DNA from: an uncultured Oscillospiraceae bacterium
GTDB taxonomy: Bacteria; Bacillota; Clostridia; Oscillospirales; Oscillospiraceae
NCBI GenBank assembly: GCA_934655875.1
Contig: CAKUHB010000025.1
Location: 1-40,138, forward strand
DNA: 40,138 bases
Direction of reading: 5' to 3'
Each line of letters opens with the position of its first letter. Within the stretch, counting starts at the first letter, position 1. The translations under genes and the position numbers were made by a program. This document shows, piece by piece, positions 1 to 8,705 of the stretch. The notes under the pieces were generated by a model. It was not told where the DNA came from, did not search any database, and was given only the letters and a program-made list of their open reading frames with translations.

Positions 1-1
1 C

Positions 2-73
2 ATCATCATGGACGAGAAGGGCTTCGACGCTTCCACCATCACGCAGGAAGACGTTGACAACTACGGCATCTGA
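2..73 (+). CDS. C-terminal end of sugar ABC transporter substrate-binding protein (partial)
   Basis: Only the last 23 codons are in the window, open at the left edge and ending with TGA at 71-73. The tail reads ...TQEDVDNYGI, an ending typical of periplasmic-binding-type sugar-binding lipoproteins. The assignment rests mainly on context: the next three genes are the ATPase and the two permeases of a carbohydrate importer, and in such operons the binding protein comes first. The fragment itself is too short to identify the family alone. It is followed by a 114-bp gap before the ATPase. Confidence 0.55.
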   Translation: MIMDEKGFDASTITQEDVDNYGI

Positions 74-187
74 TCAGATCAGATCACACAGCATCATATG
101 ACTTGAACGGCTGCGTGCGGCACGGCGTATATGGATCATTCCGTGTATCCGCGCTGCACGCAGCATGCCATTATGGAGGCGAACGCA

Positions 188-1696
188 ATGCAGGAAACAG
201 CTTTACTGGAAATGCGGGGGATCTGCAAATTCTTCCCCGGCGTCCGTGCGCTTGACGGTGTGGACTTCACGCTGCGCAAGGGCGAAATCCACGCGCTGAT
301 GGGCGAGAACGGCGCAGGTAAATCCACGCTCATCAAGGTACTCACAGGCGTATATCCCAAAGACGAAGGCTCTATTTCCATGGAGGGAGCCCCCGTACAG
401 ATCCGCACGACGCAGGACGCGCTCAAGGTCGGCATCAGTACGGTTTATCAGGAAATCACACTCTGCCCGAATCTGACCGTGGCGGAGAATCTATATATCG
501 GAAGAACCAAAGGCAGCTTTACGAACTGGCGCAAAATGAACGCGGGCGCAAAGAAGCTCCTCGAAGCGCTGGCCATCCCTGCCGCGCCCACGCAGCAGCT
601 GTCCAGCTGCTCCATCGCCGTGCAGCAGATGGTCGCCATCGCGCGCGCGGTCGATATGGAGTGCAAGGTGCTCATCCTCGACGAGCCGACCTCGTCTCTC
701 GACGAGCAGGAGGTCGAAAAGCTCTTCAAGCTCATGCTCGACCTCAAATCGCGCGGTGTCGGCATCATCTTTGTTACGCACTTCCTCGAGCAGGTCTACG
801 CCGTCTGCGACCGCATCACGGTCCTGCGCGACGGCAAGCTCGTCGGCGAATACAAGATCGCAGACCTGCCGCGCGTGCAGCTCGTGTCCAAGATGCTCGG
901 CAAGGAGCTGGACGACCTGTCCGAAATCAAGAGCGACAGTGCTGCGGACGCGCTGGAGGGCGCGGATGTGGTCTACGAGGCCACAGGACTTTCCAGCGCG
1001 GCAGGCGTGCGGCCGTTTGATTTCTCCATCCGCAAGGGTGAGGTCAACGGCTTTACGGGTCTTCTCGGCTCCGGCCGAAGCGAATCCGTGCGCGCGATCT
1101 TCGGCGCGGATCATGTCTCGGGCGGCACCGTAAAGATGGACGGCAAGCCCGTGAAGATCACCTCTCCGCTCAGCGCCATGAAGCACGGCATCAGCTATCT
1201 GCCGGAGGACCGCAAGCGCGACGGCATCATCGGCGATCTTTCCGTGCGCGATAATATCATTCTCGCGCGGCAGGTGCTCGACGGCTTCTTCCATCCCATT
1301 TCCAGGGCGAAGGCGGAGCAGTACGCCGAGGAATACATCAAGCTCCTGAATATCAAGACGGCCTCGACCGACACGCCCATCAAGGCGCTCTCCGGCGGCA
1401 ACCAGCAGAAGGTCATTCTGGCGCGCTGGCTGCTGGCGAACCCCGTCTATATGATCCTCGACGAGCCGACGCGCGGCATCGATGTCGGCACCAAGGTCGA
1501 GATCCAGAAGCTCGTTCTGCAGCTTGCCGCAGAGGGCAAGAGCGTGACGTTCATTTCGTCCGAGATCGACGAAATGCTCCGCGTCTGCTCGCGCCTCATC
1601 GTCATGCGTGACCGGCAGGTCGTCGGCGAGCTGCGCGGCAGCGACCTCAACCAGAACAGCATCATGAAAACCATTGCCGGAGGTGAACAGGCATGA
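188..1696 (+). CDS. Sugar ABC transporter, double ATP-binding protein (YtfR/AraG/RbsA-like)
   Basis: Cytoplasmic ATPase of about 502 residues that powers import of a monosaccharide through the two permeases encoded next. It has two nucleotide-binding domains in tandem. The first has Walker A GENGAGKST and Walker B VLILDEPTSSLD. The second has a degenerate Walker A (GLLGSGRSES), the signature LSGGNQQK and Walker B MILDEPTRGID. The degenerate second P-loop is normal for the RbsA/AraG/YtfR class. I chose the ATG at 188 because GGAGG at 175-179 lies 8 bases upstream and the protein then begins MQETALLEM; an in-frame ATG at 131 has no ribosome site and adds an unlikely leader. Its stop overlaps the next start (ATGA at 1693). 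The substrate is inferred from araA/araD downstream: L-arabinose or an arabinofuranose-type sugar. Confidence 0.93.
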   Translation: MQETALLEMRGICKFFPGVRALDGVDFTLRKGEIHALMGENGAGKSTLIKVLTGVYPKDEGSISMEGAPVQIRTTQDALKVGISTVYQEITLCPNLTVAENLYIGRTKGSFTNWRKMNAGAKKLLEALAIPAAPTQQLSSCSIAVQQMVAIARAVDMECKVLILDEPTSSLDEQEVEKLFKLMLDLKSRGVGIIFVTHFLEQVYAVCDRITVLRDGKLVGEYKIADLPRVQLVSKMLGKELDDLSEIKSDSAADALEGADVVYEATGLSSAAGVRPFDFSIRKGEVNGFTGLLGSGRSESVRAIFGADHVSGGTVKMDGKPVKITSPLSAMKHGISYLPEDRKRDGIIGDLSVRDNIILARQVLDGFFHPISRAKAEQYAEEYIKLLNIKTASTDTPIKALSGGNQQKVILARWLLANPVYMILDEPTRGIDVGTKVEIQKLVLQLAAEGKSVTFISSEIDEMLRVCSRLIVMRDRQVVGELRGSDLNQNSIMKTIAGGEQA

Positions 1697-2796
1697 ACGA
1701 AACGACCGAAAAACGGCAGGGGAACTTCCTGACCCGCCTTGTGCGGAAACAGATCTTCATCCCGCTGGCAGCGCTTCTGCTGCTCATCATCTTTAACCTC
1801 GTTGCCGACCCGTCGTTCTTTGCCGTCACGCTGAAGGAAAACAGCCTCGGCGATCTGGTCCTCACGGGCAACCTCATCACGATCCTCGATAACGCGTCCG
1901 AGCTTGTCATCCTCGCCATCGGCATGACGCTCGTCACCGCGGCGTCCGGTGGACAGGATATTTCCGTCGGCTCCACCATCGCCATCGCAGGCAGCGTCGT
2001 GCTGCGCGTGCTGTGCGGCACCAACTCCCGCCCGGATACACTTCAGGCGCCCATCATCGTGGCGTTTTTGGCCTGCTGCGTCGTGTCGATGCTCTTCGGC
2101 GCATTCAACGGCACGCTCGTCGCAGTCTTCAAGATCCAGCCGATGGTCGCGACCCTGATCCTCTACACGGCCGGCCGATCCATCGCCGCGTGGATCAACA
2201 ATAACGAGCTGCCCATGATCTCCGATCCGTCCTTCGCCTACTACGGCAACTTCCTGCCGGGCATCGCAGTCCCGACGCCGATCTTCATCGCCGTCATCTG
2301 CATGATCCTCGCCTGGGCGCTGCTGCGGTTCACGAACATTGGCCTGTACTCGCAGGCGGTCGGCATCAACGCCAGCGCCGCGCGGCTCAACGGCATCCAT
2401 CCGCAGTTTGTGAAGTTTTTGACCTATGTCATCCTCGGTCTTTGCGTGGCCGTGGCGGGCTTCATCAAGGTCAGCCGCTTCTCCACCATCAACTATTCCG
2501 TCGTGGCCAAGGACATTGAAATGGACGCGATCCTCGCCGTCGCGCTCGGCGGCAACGCGCTCTCCGGCGGCAAGTTCAACATCTGGGCCTCCGTCCTCGG
2601 CGCGTATGTCATCCAGTTCCTTACCACGACGCTCTTCAAGTTCAACGTCGTTTCCAGCGCTCTGCCTGCCTATAAGGCGGTCGTGGTCATCATCCTCGTC
2701 GTGCTGAGCGCGCCGACGGTCCGCGAAAAGCTGGAAGCACTCAAAAAACGGCACAGAACCGAAGAAAAGAAGGAGGCCGGCACCCATGCGGAATAA
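1693..2796 (+). CDS. Sugar ABC transporter permease 1 (YtfT-like)
   Basis: Integral membrane protein of 367 residues from the BPD_transp_2 (ribose/galactofuranose/arabinose) permease family. It shows many hydrophobic segments and the family motif GGQDISVGS near residue 90, plus VALGGNALSGGKFNIW near residue 285. The start overlaps the ATPase stop (ATGA), so translation is probably coupled. A second, different permease follows with an 11-bp overlap. The channel is therefore probably a heterodimer, as in the E. coli galactofuranose system YtfT-YjfF, rather than the homodimer of RbsC or AraH. The charged C-terminal tail (KKRHRTEEKKEAG) is predicted to be cytoplasmic. Confidence 0.9.
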   Translation: MNETTEKRQGNFLTRLVRKQIFIPLAALLLLIIFNLVADPSFFAVTLKENSLGDLVLTGNLITILDNASELVILAIGMTLVTAASGGQDISVGSTIAIAGSVVLRVLCGTNSRPDTLQAPIIVAFLACCVVSMLFGAFNGTLVAVFKIQPMVATLILYTAGRSIAAWINNNELPMISDPSFAYYGNFLPGIAVPTPIFIAVICMILAWALLRFTNIGLYSQAVGINASAARLNGIHPQFVKFLTYVILGLCVAVAGFIKVSRFSTINYSVVAKDIEMDAILAVALGGNALSGGKFNIWASVLGAYVIQFLTTTLFKFNVVSSALPAYKAVVVIILVVLSAPTVREKLEALKKRHRTEEKKEAGTHAE

Positions 2797-3826
2797 TCAA
2801 AAGCAGACCACGCTCACGCGCGGAAGCCGCTTGACAGACGCAAAGCTGCTGCTCATCATCACGATCTGCGTATTTGCCGTCATGTATCTGTGCGCGGTAT
2901 TGTTCCTCGGCTCCGGCTTCAAAAAGCCGCAGACATTCTTTAACATCCTCAATGAAAACGCGGCGCTTCTCATCCTCTCCTGCGGCATGAGCCTTGTCAT
3001 GATCACCGGCGGCATCGACATTTCCGTCGGCACGCTCACGGCGCTCGTCTGCATGAGCTGCGCGGTCAACCTTGACTATCAGGGCGGCACCGTCCTGACG
3101 GCAATTCTGCTTGCCCTCGGTATCGGCACGGCCTTCGGCCTTGTGCAGGGCTTCCTGATCGCGTATCTTGAGATCCAGCCCTTTATCGTCACGCTTGCCG
3201 GCATGTTCTTTGCCAAGGGCATGACGACCATCGTCAACGCCACGCAGTTCAACGTGGAAAACGAAGCCTTCAAGGCGCTCAAGGAGACGCGTATCTATGT
3301 CCCTGGCATGGGCTCCGTCAATAAGCTCGGCACATACGTCCCGGCCTATGTGGAGATCGGCGTCGTCGTTGCGCTGATCGTGGTCGCAGTTCTGTTCGTG
3401 GTGCTCCGCTGGACGAAGTTCGGCAGAAGCGTCTATGCAGTTGGCGGCAACAGCTACAGCGCAAACATGCTGGCCATCAATGTCAAGCGCACCAAGTTCC
3501 TTGCGCACCTGATCTGCAGCATTCTCGCAGGCATCGGCGGCTTCGTCTACTTCCTGCATGTCGGCTCCGGTTCCCCGTCGCATGCCAGCGGCGCGGAAAT
3601 GAACGCCATCGCGTCCTCCATCATCGGCGGCACGATGCTGACCGGCGGCGTCGGCAATATCATCGGCACGCTCTTTGGCGTTCTGTCTCTGAGCACGATC
3701 AAAAATATCGTTTCCTCACTGGGTCTTGACGAAGCATGGTGGACAAATATCACGGTTGCTGCTATGATATGTTTGTTCCTGGTCATCCAGAGCATTGTCC
3801 TTTCCCGCAAAAATAAAGATTCGTGA
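2786..3826 (+). CDS. Sugar ABC transporter permease 2 (YjfF-like)
   Basis: Second integral membrane permease, 346 residues, of the same family as its upstream neighbour but distinct in sequence. The motif GGIDISVGTLTAL lies near residue 75 and GGTMLTGGVGNIIG near residue 285. It starts inside the end of permease 1 (11-bp overlap), which fits a co-translated pair with one copy each in the transporter. It has the usual length for YjfF-type permeases. Its stop TGA at 3824-3826 lies within the ribosome-binding region of the sugar kinase. The C terminus ends in a short basic tail (LSRKNKDS). Confidence 0.9.
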   Translation: MRNNQKQTTLTRGSRLTDAKLLLIITICVFAVMYLCAVLFLGSGFKKPQTFFNILNENAALLILSCGMSLVMITGGIDISVGTLTALVCMSCAVNLDYQGGTVLTAILLALGIGTAFGLVQGFLIAYLEIQPFIVTLAGMFFAKGMTTIVNATQFNVENEAFKALKETRIYVPGMGSVNKLGTYVPAYVEIGVVVALIVVAVLFVVLRWTKFGRSVYAVGGNSYSANMLAINVKRTKFLAHLICSILAGIGGFVYFLHVGSGSPSHASGAEMNAIASSIIGGTMLTGGVGNIIGTLFGVLSLSTIKNIVSSLGLDEAWWTNITVAAMICLFLVIQSIVLSRKNKDS

Positions 3827-3837
3827 GGTTTTGCAGT

Positions 3838-5370
3838 ATGAAACAGTACGTTCTCGGGGTTGAGCTCGGTTCGACCCGCATCAAGGCAGTTTTACTCGAT
3901 GAGACGCATTCGATCGTAAAAAGCGGCGACTATACGTGGAAGAGCACGCTGGAGAACAGCGTCTGGACGTACCATATGGAGGACGTGCAGACGGGGCTGC
4001 GCGCGGCGATCCGGAATCTCGGCGAGCTGCCGGGCGCGCTTGCCGCCATGGGCGTCTCCGGCATGATGCACGGCTATCTGGCCTTTGACAAGGACTGGAA
4101 CCTGCTTGCCCCGTTCCGCACGTGGCAGAATACCATGACCGGCGAAGCCGCGGAAGCGCTCACGGAAGCGTTCGGCTTCAACGTCCCGCAGCGCTGGTCC
4201 GTCGCGCACCTGTATCAGGCCGTCCTGAATGAGGAAGCGCACGTCAGAAACATCGCCCATATCACCACGCTTGCGGGCTATGTCCATTATCTTCTCACCG
4301 GCGAAAACGTCCTTGGCGTCGGCGAAGCGTCCGGCGTGTTCCCCATTGACAGCCAGACGCTGACGTATGACGCGGCCATGCTCGACAAATTTGACGCCCT
4401 GATTGCAAAATACGGCTTTGACTGGACGATCCGCAGCGTGCTGCCCACCGTCCTGACAGCCGGACAGGCGGCAGGAACGCTGACAGAAGCCGGCAGCCGC
4501 TATCTGGACGGGCTCCTGCCCGCCGGTATTCCGCTCTGCCCGCCGGAGGGCGACGCAGGCACCGGCATGACGGCGACGAACGCCGTCGCACCCAGAACGG
4601 GCAACGTCTCGGCCGGCACGTCCATTTTTGCCATGGTTGTCCTCGAAAAGCCCCTGTCAAAGGTCTATCCCGAGATCGACATGGTCACGACGCCCAGCGG
4701 TAAGCCTGTCGCCATGGTGCACTGCAACAACTGCACGAACGACATGAACGCTTGGGTCTCCCTGCTCGGCGAGACCGCGAAGCTCTTCGGCGCGGAAGTG
4801 TCCACCGGCGAGCTGTTCACGAAGCTCTATCAGAAGAGCCTTGAGGGAGAGACCGACTGCTCCGGCGTTCTGACGTACAACTATATGGCGGGCGAGGGCG
4901 TCACGCATTTTGACGAGGGCCGCCCCATGGTCGTCCGCAAGCCGGAAAGCAAATTTACCCTTGCCAATTTCCTGCGCTCCCAGCTCTACGCCACCATGGC
5001 GACGCTCAAGATCGGCATGGACATCCTTGCGGAAGAGCATGTCGCCATCGACAGCCTGACCGGCCACGGCGGTCTGTTCAAGACGCCGGTCGTCGGCCAG
5101 AAGTACATGGCTGCGGCCTGCCACGCACCCGTCACCTGCATGGAATCGGCAGGCGAGGGCGGCCCGTATGGCATGGCGCTGCTCGCGTCCTACATGGTGC
5201 AGAAGACGGAAGGGCAGACGCTTGAAAGCTACCTGTCCGGCGAGATCTTCGCCGCCGTGCGCAGCACGACGCTTGCGCCCGACCCCGAGGACGCCGCAGG
5301 CTTCGACCGCTATCTTGCACAGTATCGCAGCTGCCTTGCTGCGGAAAGGGCTGCTGTTGCAGCATTTTAA
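3838..5370 (+). CDS. FGGY-family carbohydrate kinase, probable L-ribulokinase
   Basis: Cytoplasmic sugar kinase of 510 residues. The N terminus VLGVELGSTRIKAVLL is the phosphate-1 loop of the FGGY/actin-like fold. GDAGTGMTATNAV and GNVSAGTSIFAM lie mid-protein, and the adenosine-side segment SLTGHGGLFKTP near residue 410 precedes ESAGEGGPYGMAL. Placed between an arabinose-type importer and araA/araD, it most likely phosphorylates L-ribulose. It is shorter than the classical AraB (about 560 residues) and reads like the clostridial XylB-like kinase that takes its place, so I give no symbol. ATG at 3838 is preferred over an in-frame GTG at 3823; GAGG at 3825-3828 supports it. A gap of 12 bases with AAGGAGG precedes araA. 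Confidence 0.85.
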   Translation: MKQYVLGVELGSTRIKAVLLDETHSIVKSGDYTWKSTLENSVWTYHMEDVQTGLRAAIRNLGELPGALAAMGVSGMMHGYLAFDKDWNLLAPFRTWQNTMTGEAAEALTEAFGFNVPQRWSVAHLYQAVLNEEAHVRNIAHITTLAGYVHYLLTGENVLGVGEASGVFPIDSQTLTYDAAMLDKFDALIAKYGFDWTIRSVLPTVLTAGQAAGTLTEAGSRYLDGLLPAGIPLCPPEGDAGTGMTATNAVAPRTGNVSAGTSIFAMVVLEKPLSKVYPEIDMVTTPSGKPVAMVHCNNCTNDMNAWVSLLGETAKLFGAEVSTGELFTKLYQKSLEGETDCSGVLTYNYMAGEGVTHFDEGRPMVVRKPESKFTLANFLRSQLYATMATLKIGMDILAEEHVAIDSLTGHGGLFKTPVVGQKYMAAACHAPVTCMESAGEGGPYGMALLASYMVQKTEGQTLESYLSGEIFAAVRSTTLAPDPEDAAGFDRYLAQYRSCLAAERAAVAAF

Positions 5371-5382
5371 GGAGGATTTCCG

Positions 5383-6849
5383 ATGAAAAAATACGAATTT
5401 TGGTTTATCGTCGGTTCGCAGACGCTCTATGGTGAAGACGTCCTGACCACGGTCGCCAATCGCGCGGAGGAGATGGCGCAGAAGCTCTCCGCTGTCCTGC
5501 CGTATCCGCTCAAATACAAGGTCACGGCCAAGTCCAGCGCCGAGATCACGCAGGTCGTGAAGGAAGCAAACTTCGACGACTCCTGCGCCGGTATCGTTAC
5601 GTGGTGCCATACGTTCAGCCCGTCCAAAATGTGGATCAATGGTCTGGATCTGCTCCAGAAGCCGTGGCTGCATTTTGCTACCCAGTATAACCGTGAGATC
5701 CCCAACGAGGAGATCGACATGGACTTCATGAACCTCAATCAGGCCGCGCACGGCGACCGCGAGCATGGCTTCATCGGCGCACGCCTGCGCAAGCCGCGCA
5801 AGATCATCGCCGGCTACTGGCAGGATGAAGACGTGCAGGCCCGCATCGGCAGCTGGATGAAGGCCGCCATCGGCGTGGCCGTTTCGAAGGACATGAAGGT
5901 CATGCGCTTCGGCGATAACATGCGCAACGTCGCTGTCACCGAGGGCGATAAAGTGGAAGTCCAGAAGAAGCTCGGCTGGGAAGTCAACACGTGGGCCGTC
6001 GGTGATCTCGTGAAGGAAATGAACGCCGTCACGGAAGCGGAGATCGACGCTCTGATGGACGTTTACCGCGAAAAGTACGACATTGCGACCGACGATATCG
6101 CCGCCATCCGCTATCAAGCGCGCGAGGAGATCGCGATGAAGAAGATGATGGACGCGGAGGGCTGCAAGGCGTTCTCGAATACGTTCCAAGACCTCTACGG
6201 CATGGAGCAGCTGCCCGGCCTTGCTTCCCAGCACCTCATGGCGCAGGGCTACGGCTACGGCGGCGAGGGCGACTGGAAGGTCGCGGCCATGACCGCCATT
6301 CTGAAGGCCATGGGCGAAAACGGCAACGGCGCGTCCGCATTCATGGAGGACTACACCTACCACCTCGTCAAGGGGCAGGAATATTCCCTCGGCGCGCACA
6401 TGCTCGAGGTCTGCCCGTCCGTGGCAGCCGGCCGTCCGCGCATCGAGACGCACTTCCTCGGCATTGGCATGAACGAAAAGGATCCCGCCAGACTCGTCTT
6501 TGAAGGCAAGGCAGGCAAGGGCGTCGTTGTCAGTCTCATCGACATGGGCGGAAGGCTCCGCCTCATCGTGCAGGACATCGAAGCCGTCAAGCCCATCATG
6601 CCCATGCCGAACCTGCCGGCCGCCAGAGTTATGTGGCGCGCCATGCCCGACCTCACCACGGGCGTCGAGTGCTGGATCACCGCGGGCGGTGCCCATCATA
6701 CTGTCCTTTCCTACGACGTGACTGCCGAGCAGCTGCGCGACTGGGCGCGCATGATGGAAATTGAGTTTGTCCACATCACCAAGGATACCACCGTCGAAGG
6801 TCTGGAACACGAGCTGTTCCTGAACGACCTCGCGTGGAAGCTGAAGTGA
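5383..6849 (+). CDS. araA: L-arabinose isomerase
   Basis: Converts L-arabinose to L-ribulose in the cytoplasm using a divalent metal. The 488-residue length is close to the usual ~490-500. The N terminus MKKYEFWFIVGSQTLYGE is the family hallmark. The four metal ligands of the family are visible in order: Glu in GYGGEGDWK (about residue 295), Glu in SAFMEDYTYH, His in SLGAHMLEVCP, and His in TAGGAHHTVLSYD. A strong ribosome site (AAGGAGG) precedes the ATG. It lies directly after the kinase and 8 bases before araD in one operon, with no sign of damage. Confidence 0.97.
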   Translation: MKKYEFWFIVGSQTLYGEDVLTTVANRAEEMAQKLSAVLPYPLKYKVTAKSSAEITQVVKEANFDDSCAGIVTWCHTFSPSKMWINGLDLLQKPWLHFATQYNREIPNEEIDMDFMNLNQAAHGDREHGFIGARLRKPRKIIAGYWQDEDVQARIGSWMKAAIGVAVSKDMKVMRFGDNMRNVAVTEGDKVEVQKKLGWEVNTWAVGDLVKEMNAVTEAEIDALMDVYREKYDIATDDIAAIRYQAREEIAMKKMMDAEGCKAFSNTFQDLYGMEQLPGLASQHLMAQGYGYGGEGDWKVAAMTAILKAMGENGNGASAFMEDYTYHLVKGQEYSLGAHMLEVCPSVAAGRPRIETHFLGIGMNEKDPARLVFEGKAGKGVVVSLIDMGGRLRLIVQDIEAVKPIMPMPNLPAARVMWRAMPDLTTGVECWITAGGAHHTVLSYDVTAEQLRDWARMMEIEFVHITKDTTVEGLEHELFLNDLAWKLK

Positions 6850-6857
6850 GGTACGAC

Positions 6858-7553
6858 ATGCTGGAAAAACTGAAACAGGACGTGCTGGAAGCAAACCTTC
6901 AGCTTCCCAAGCATGGCCTGATCACCTTCACATGGGGCAATGTTTCTGGCATCGACCGTGAGAGCGGTCTGGTCGTCATCAAGCCCTCCGGCGTGCCGTA
7001 TGACGGCATGACGGCAGAGGATATGGTCGTGGTCGATCTGGACGGCAACGTCGTCGAGGGCAAATGGAAGCCGTCGAGCGACACGCCGACGCATCTGGTG
7101 CTCTATAAGGCATTCCCGGCCTGCGGCGGCATCGTCCACACGCATTCGCGCTGGGCGACGAGCTTTGCACAGGCAGGCGTCGGCATCCAGCCGCTCGGCA
7201 CGACACAGGGCGATTACTTCTACGGCGAGATTCCCTGCACGCGCGAAATGACCCCGGCAGAGATCGCGGGCGAATATGAAAAAGAGACCGGCAATGTGAT
7301 CGTTGAGACGTTCGCGGGCAAGGATCCCGCCGCAATCCCCGCTGTCCTTGTCCACAGCCACGGCCCGTTCACCTGGGGCAAGGACGCCGCGGAAGCTGTC
7401 CATAATGCGGTCGTCCTCGAAGAGGTCGCGTTCATGAACTTCCATTCGCTCCAGCTCAATCCCGCCCAGACCCGCATGCAGCAGGAGCTGCTGGACAAGC
7501 ATTATCTCCGCAAGCACGGCAAAAACGCCTACTACGGGCAGACACAGAACTGA
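6858..7553 (+). CDS. araD: L-ribulose-5-phosphate 4-epimerase
   Basis: Class II aldolase/epimerase of 231 residues. It converts L-ribulose 5-phosphate to D-xylulose 5-phosphate, the last step before the pentose phosphate pathway. The zinc ligands appear as the two histidines of GIVHTHSRWA (near residue 95) and the histidine of VLVHSHGPFTWG (near residue 172). The N-terminal LPKHGLITFTWGNVSGID and IKPSGVPYD are phosphate-binding motifs of AraD. The start at 6858 is chosen because GAGG at 6848-6851 lies just upstream; an in-frame GTG at 6834 inside araA lacks one. It is the last gene of the operon, with a terminator 32 bases downstream. Confidence 0.96.
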   Translation: MLEKLKQDVLEANLQLPKHGLITFTWGNVSGIDRESGLVVIKPSGVPYDGMTAEDMVVVDLDGNVVEGKWKPSSDTPTHLVLYKAFPACGGIVHTHSRWATSFAQAGVGIQPLGTTQGDYFYGEIPCTREMTPAEIAGEYEKETGNVIVETFAGKDPAAIPAVLVHSHGPFTWGKDAAEAVHNAVVLEEVAFMNFHSLQLNPAQTRMQQELLDKHYLRKHGKNAYYGQTQN

Positions 7554-7584
7554 AGCCCCGATCCGGAGCGCAGAACAGAAAAAG

Positions 7585-7620
7585 CACCCACGCGTACAGC
7601 TTTGTGCGCGTGGGTGTTTT
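7585..7620. terminator. Bidirectional terminator between araD and the reductase
   Basis: Perfect 10-bp stem CACCCACGCG (7585-7594) / CGCGTGGGTG (7607-7616) with a 12-base loop, followed by TTTT on the plus strand and preceded by AAAAAG, which becomes a T run on the minus strand. It separates two convergent genes and should serve both. Confidence 0.9.
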
Positions 7621-7634
7621 GGTTTGCCGGGCTG

Positions 7635-8561
7635 TTATTTCAGGTAGTTCCCGGCTTCCGCTTCCAGCTCCCGCCATACCGGGTATTGCGCGCCGTGTGC
7701 ATCAAAGAACTGCTTCAGATCGCGGTTCAGCGCGCTCATTTCGTCAGTCGCGTTCATGGCATGCTCGGATGCGCAGATCTTGCCGAGACTTGTCGCGCAC
7801 ATGAGCTTGAAGAACCGCAGGCAGGTTCTGCGGTATGCGGCGCCCTCAAACTCCGTGTCCGATTTCGGCAGGATCTCGTGCCCTGCGTTCCGGATGGCGC
7901 GGTAGCCCTCGATGTTGGCGTCGAGCATCCGGCTGAGGTACGCCGTGCTGCCCTTGAGCTTTTTCAGATCGCCGTCCGTTTTGTAGCACGCAAAGGCCAC
8001 CGGCAGCACGAACGCCGCATGGCAGAGGAGATAATCCTCCATATTCGGCTCATAGGCGACCTTGTACCTTGTCCCCTCGAAGATCTGCCCGATCAGCTGC
8101 TCGTTGGAGGGCGCGTCTGCAAGCTGGCCGATGGTGATTTTTTTCAGGTCAATGGAAGCCACCCGATCCGGCTCGCGATGCCCCGCCGAGGATGCAAAGG
8201 CGAACAGCACGTTTTTCTCCGGCAGGGAAGCGGCAAGCGCTCTTGCACGCACGTTGTTGCCCACAAAGACAATGTTCTTCGTCCGGTTCGCCCGCAGCGT
8301 GTCCAGGATCGAATCCAGCTGCGTATAGCGCAGAACGACAAAGATCACATCGTACCGGTCGTCCGGCCCCAGCTCCGTCACGACCGGGATACGGCTGACC
8401 GATACGCGGGGCGAAAATTTGTCCTTGATCTGCAGCCCGTTCTTCCGAATCTCCTCCGCCCAGCGTCCCCGGGCCAGCAGTGTGACGTCCTTCCCGGCGC
8501 GGAGCATATTTCTTGCCAGATTGCAGCCCAGCACGCCCGCACCGAATACCAGAATTTTCAT
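7635..8561 (-). CDS. Ketopantoate reductase (ApbA/PanE) family protein
   Basis: Cytoplasmic NAD(P)-dependent reductase-like protein of 308 residues. The N terminus MKILVFGAGVLGCNLARNM is a Rossmann dinucleotide-binding loop (GAGVLG), followed by a C-terminal helical domain as in 2-dehydropantoate 2-reductase. Many clostridia carry paralogues of this family that are not pantothenate enzymes, and no pantothenate genes lie nearby. The catalytic Lys and Glu of true PanE were not confidently found, so substrate and product are unknown. ATG 8561 is chosen over a TTG two codons upstream because GAGGAG is correctly spaced for it. It stands downstream of the MATE gene but is separated from it by a strong hairpin. 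Confidence 0.8.
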   Translation of the reverse strand: MKILVFGAGVLGCNLARNMLRAGKDVTLLARGRWAEEIRKNGLQIKDKFSPRVSVSRIPVVTELGPDDRYDVIFVVLRYTQLDSILDTLRANRTKNIVFVGNNVRARALAASLPEKNVLFAFASSAGHREPDRVASIDLKKITIGQLADAPSNEQLIGQIFEGTRYKVAYEPNMEDYLLCHAAFVLPVAFACYKTDGDLKKLKGSTAYLSRMLDANIEGYRAIRNAGHEILPKSDTEFEGAAYRRTCLRFFKLMCATSLGKICASEHAMNATDEMSALNRDLKQFFDAHGAQYPVWRELEAEAGNYLK

Positions 8562-8655
8562 AGACAAGTCTCCTCAGTTCATGTTCTCTAACCGAAGGAT
8601 AGCAAGCTGCAATGCAAAAGTCAAGCCGTCAGTTTTACTTTTAAGAGAAGCACGT

Positions 8656-8689
8656 CAGGCGGAAGGCAGCCGCGGCTGCCTTCCGCCTG
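8656..8689 (-). terminator. Hairpin terminator after the MATE gene
   Basis: A perfect 16-bp inverted repeat, CAGGCGGAAGGCAGCC (8656-8671) and its complement (8674-8689), with a 2-base centre. It lies 17 bases past the MATE stop. The T-rich stretch on the minus strand is interrupted (TTCTCTTAAAAG), so termination may be partial. Confidence 0.7.
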
Positions 8690-8705
8690 TAAGACGCGTT
8701 TTGCT

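Noticed and set aside
131..187. Earlier ATG for the ABC ATPase
   Set aside because: It adds 19 residues unlike the family, has no ribosome site, and GGAGG is correctly placed for ATG 188.
1447..2787. Minus-strand open frame of 446 codons opposite the transporter permeases
   Set aside because: It is antisense to a conserved permease, and the product is charged low-complexity sequence without a start signal.
4657..6894. Very long minus-strand open frame (745 codons) over araB/araA
   Set aside because: It mirrors two strongly conserved plus-strand genes, shows arginine/histidine-rich low-complexity protein and has no ribosome site. It arises from GC-rich codon use.
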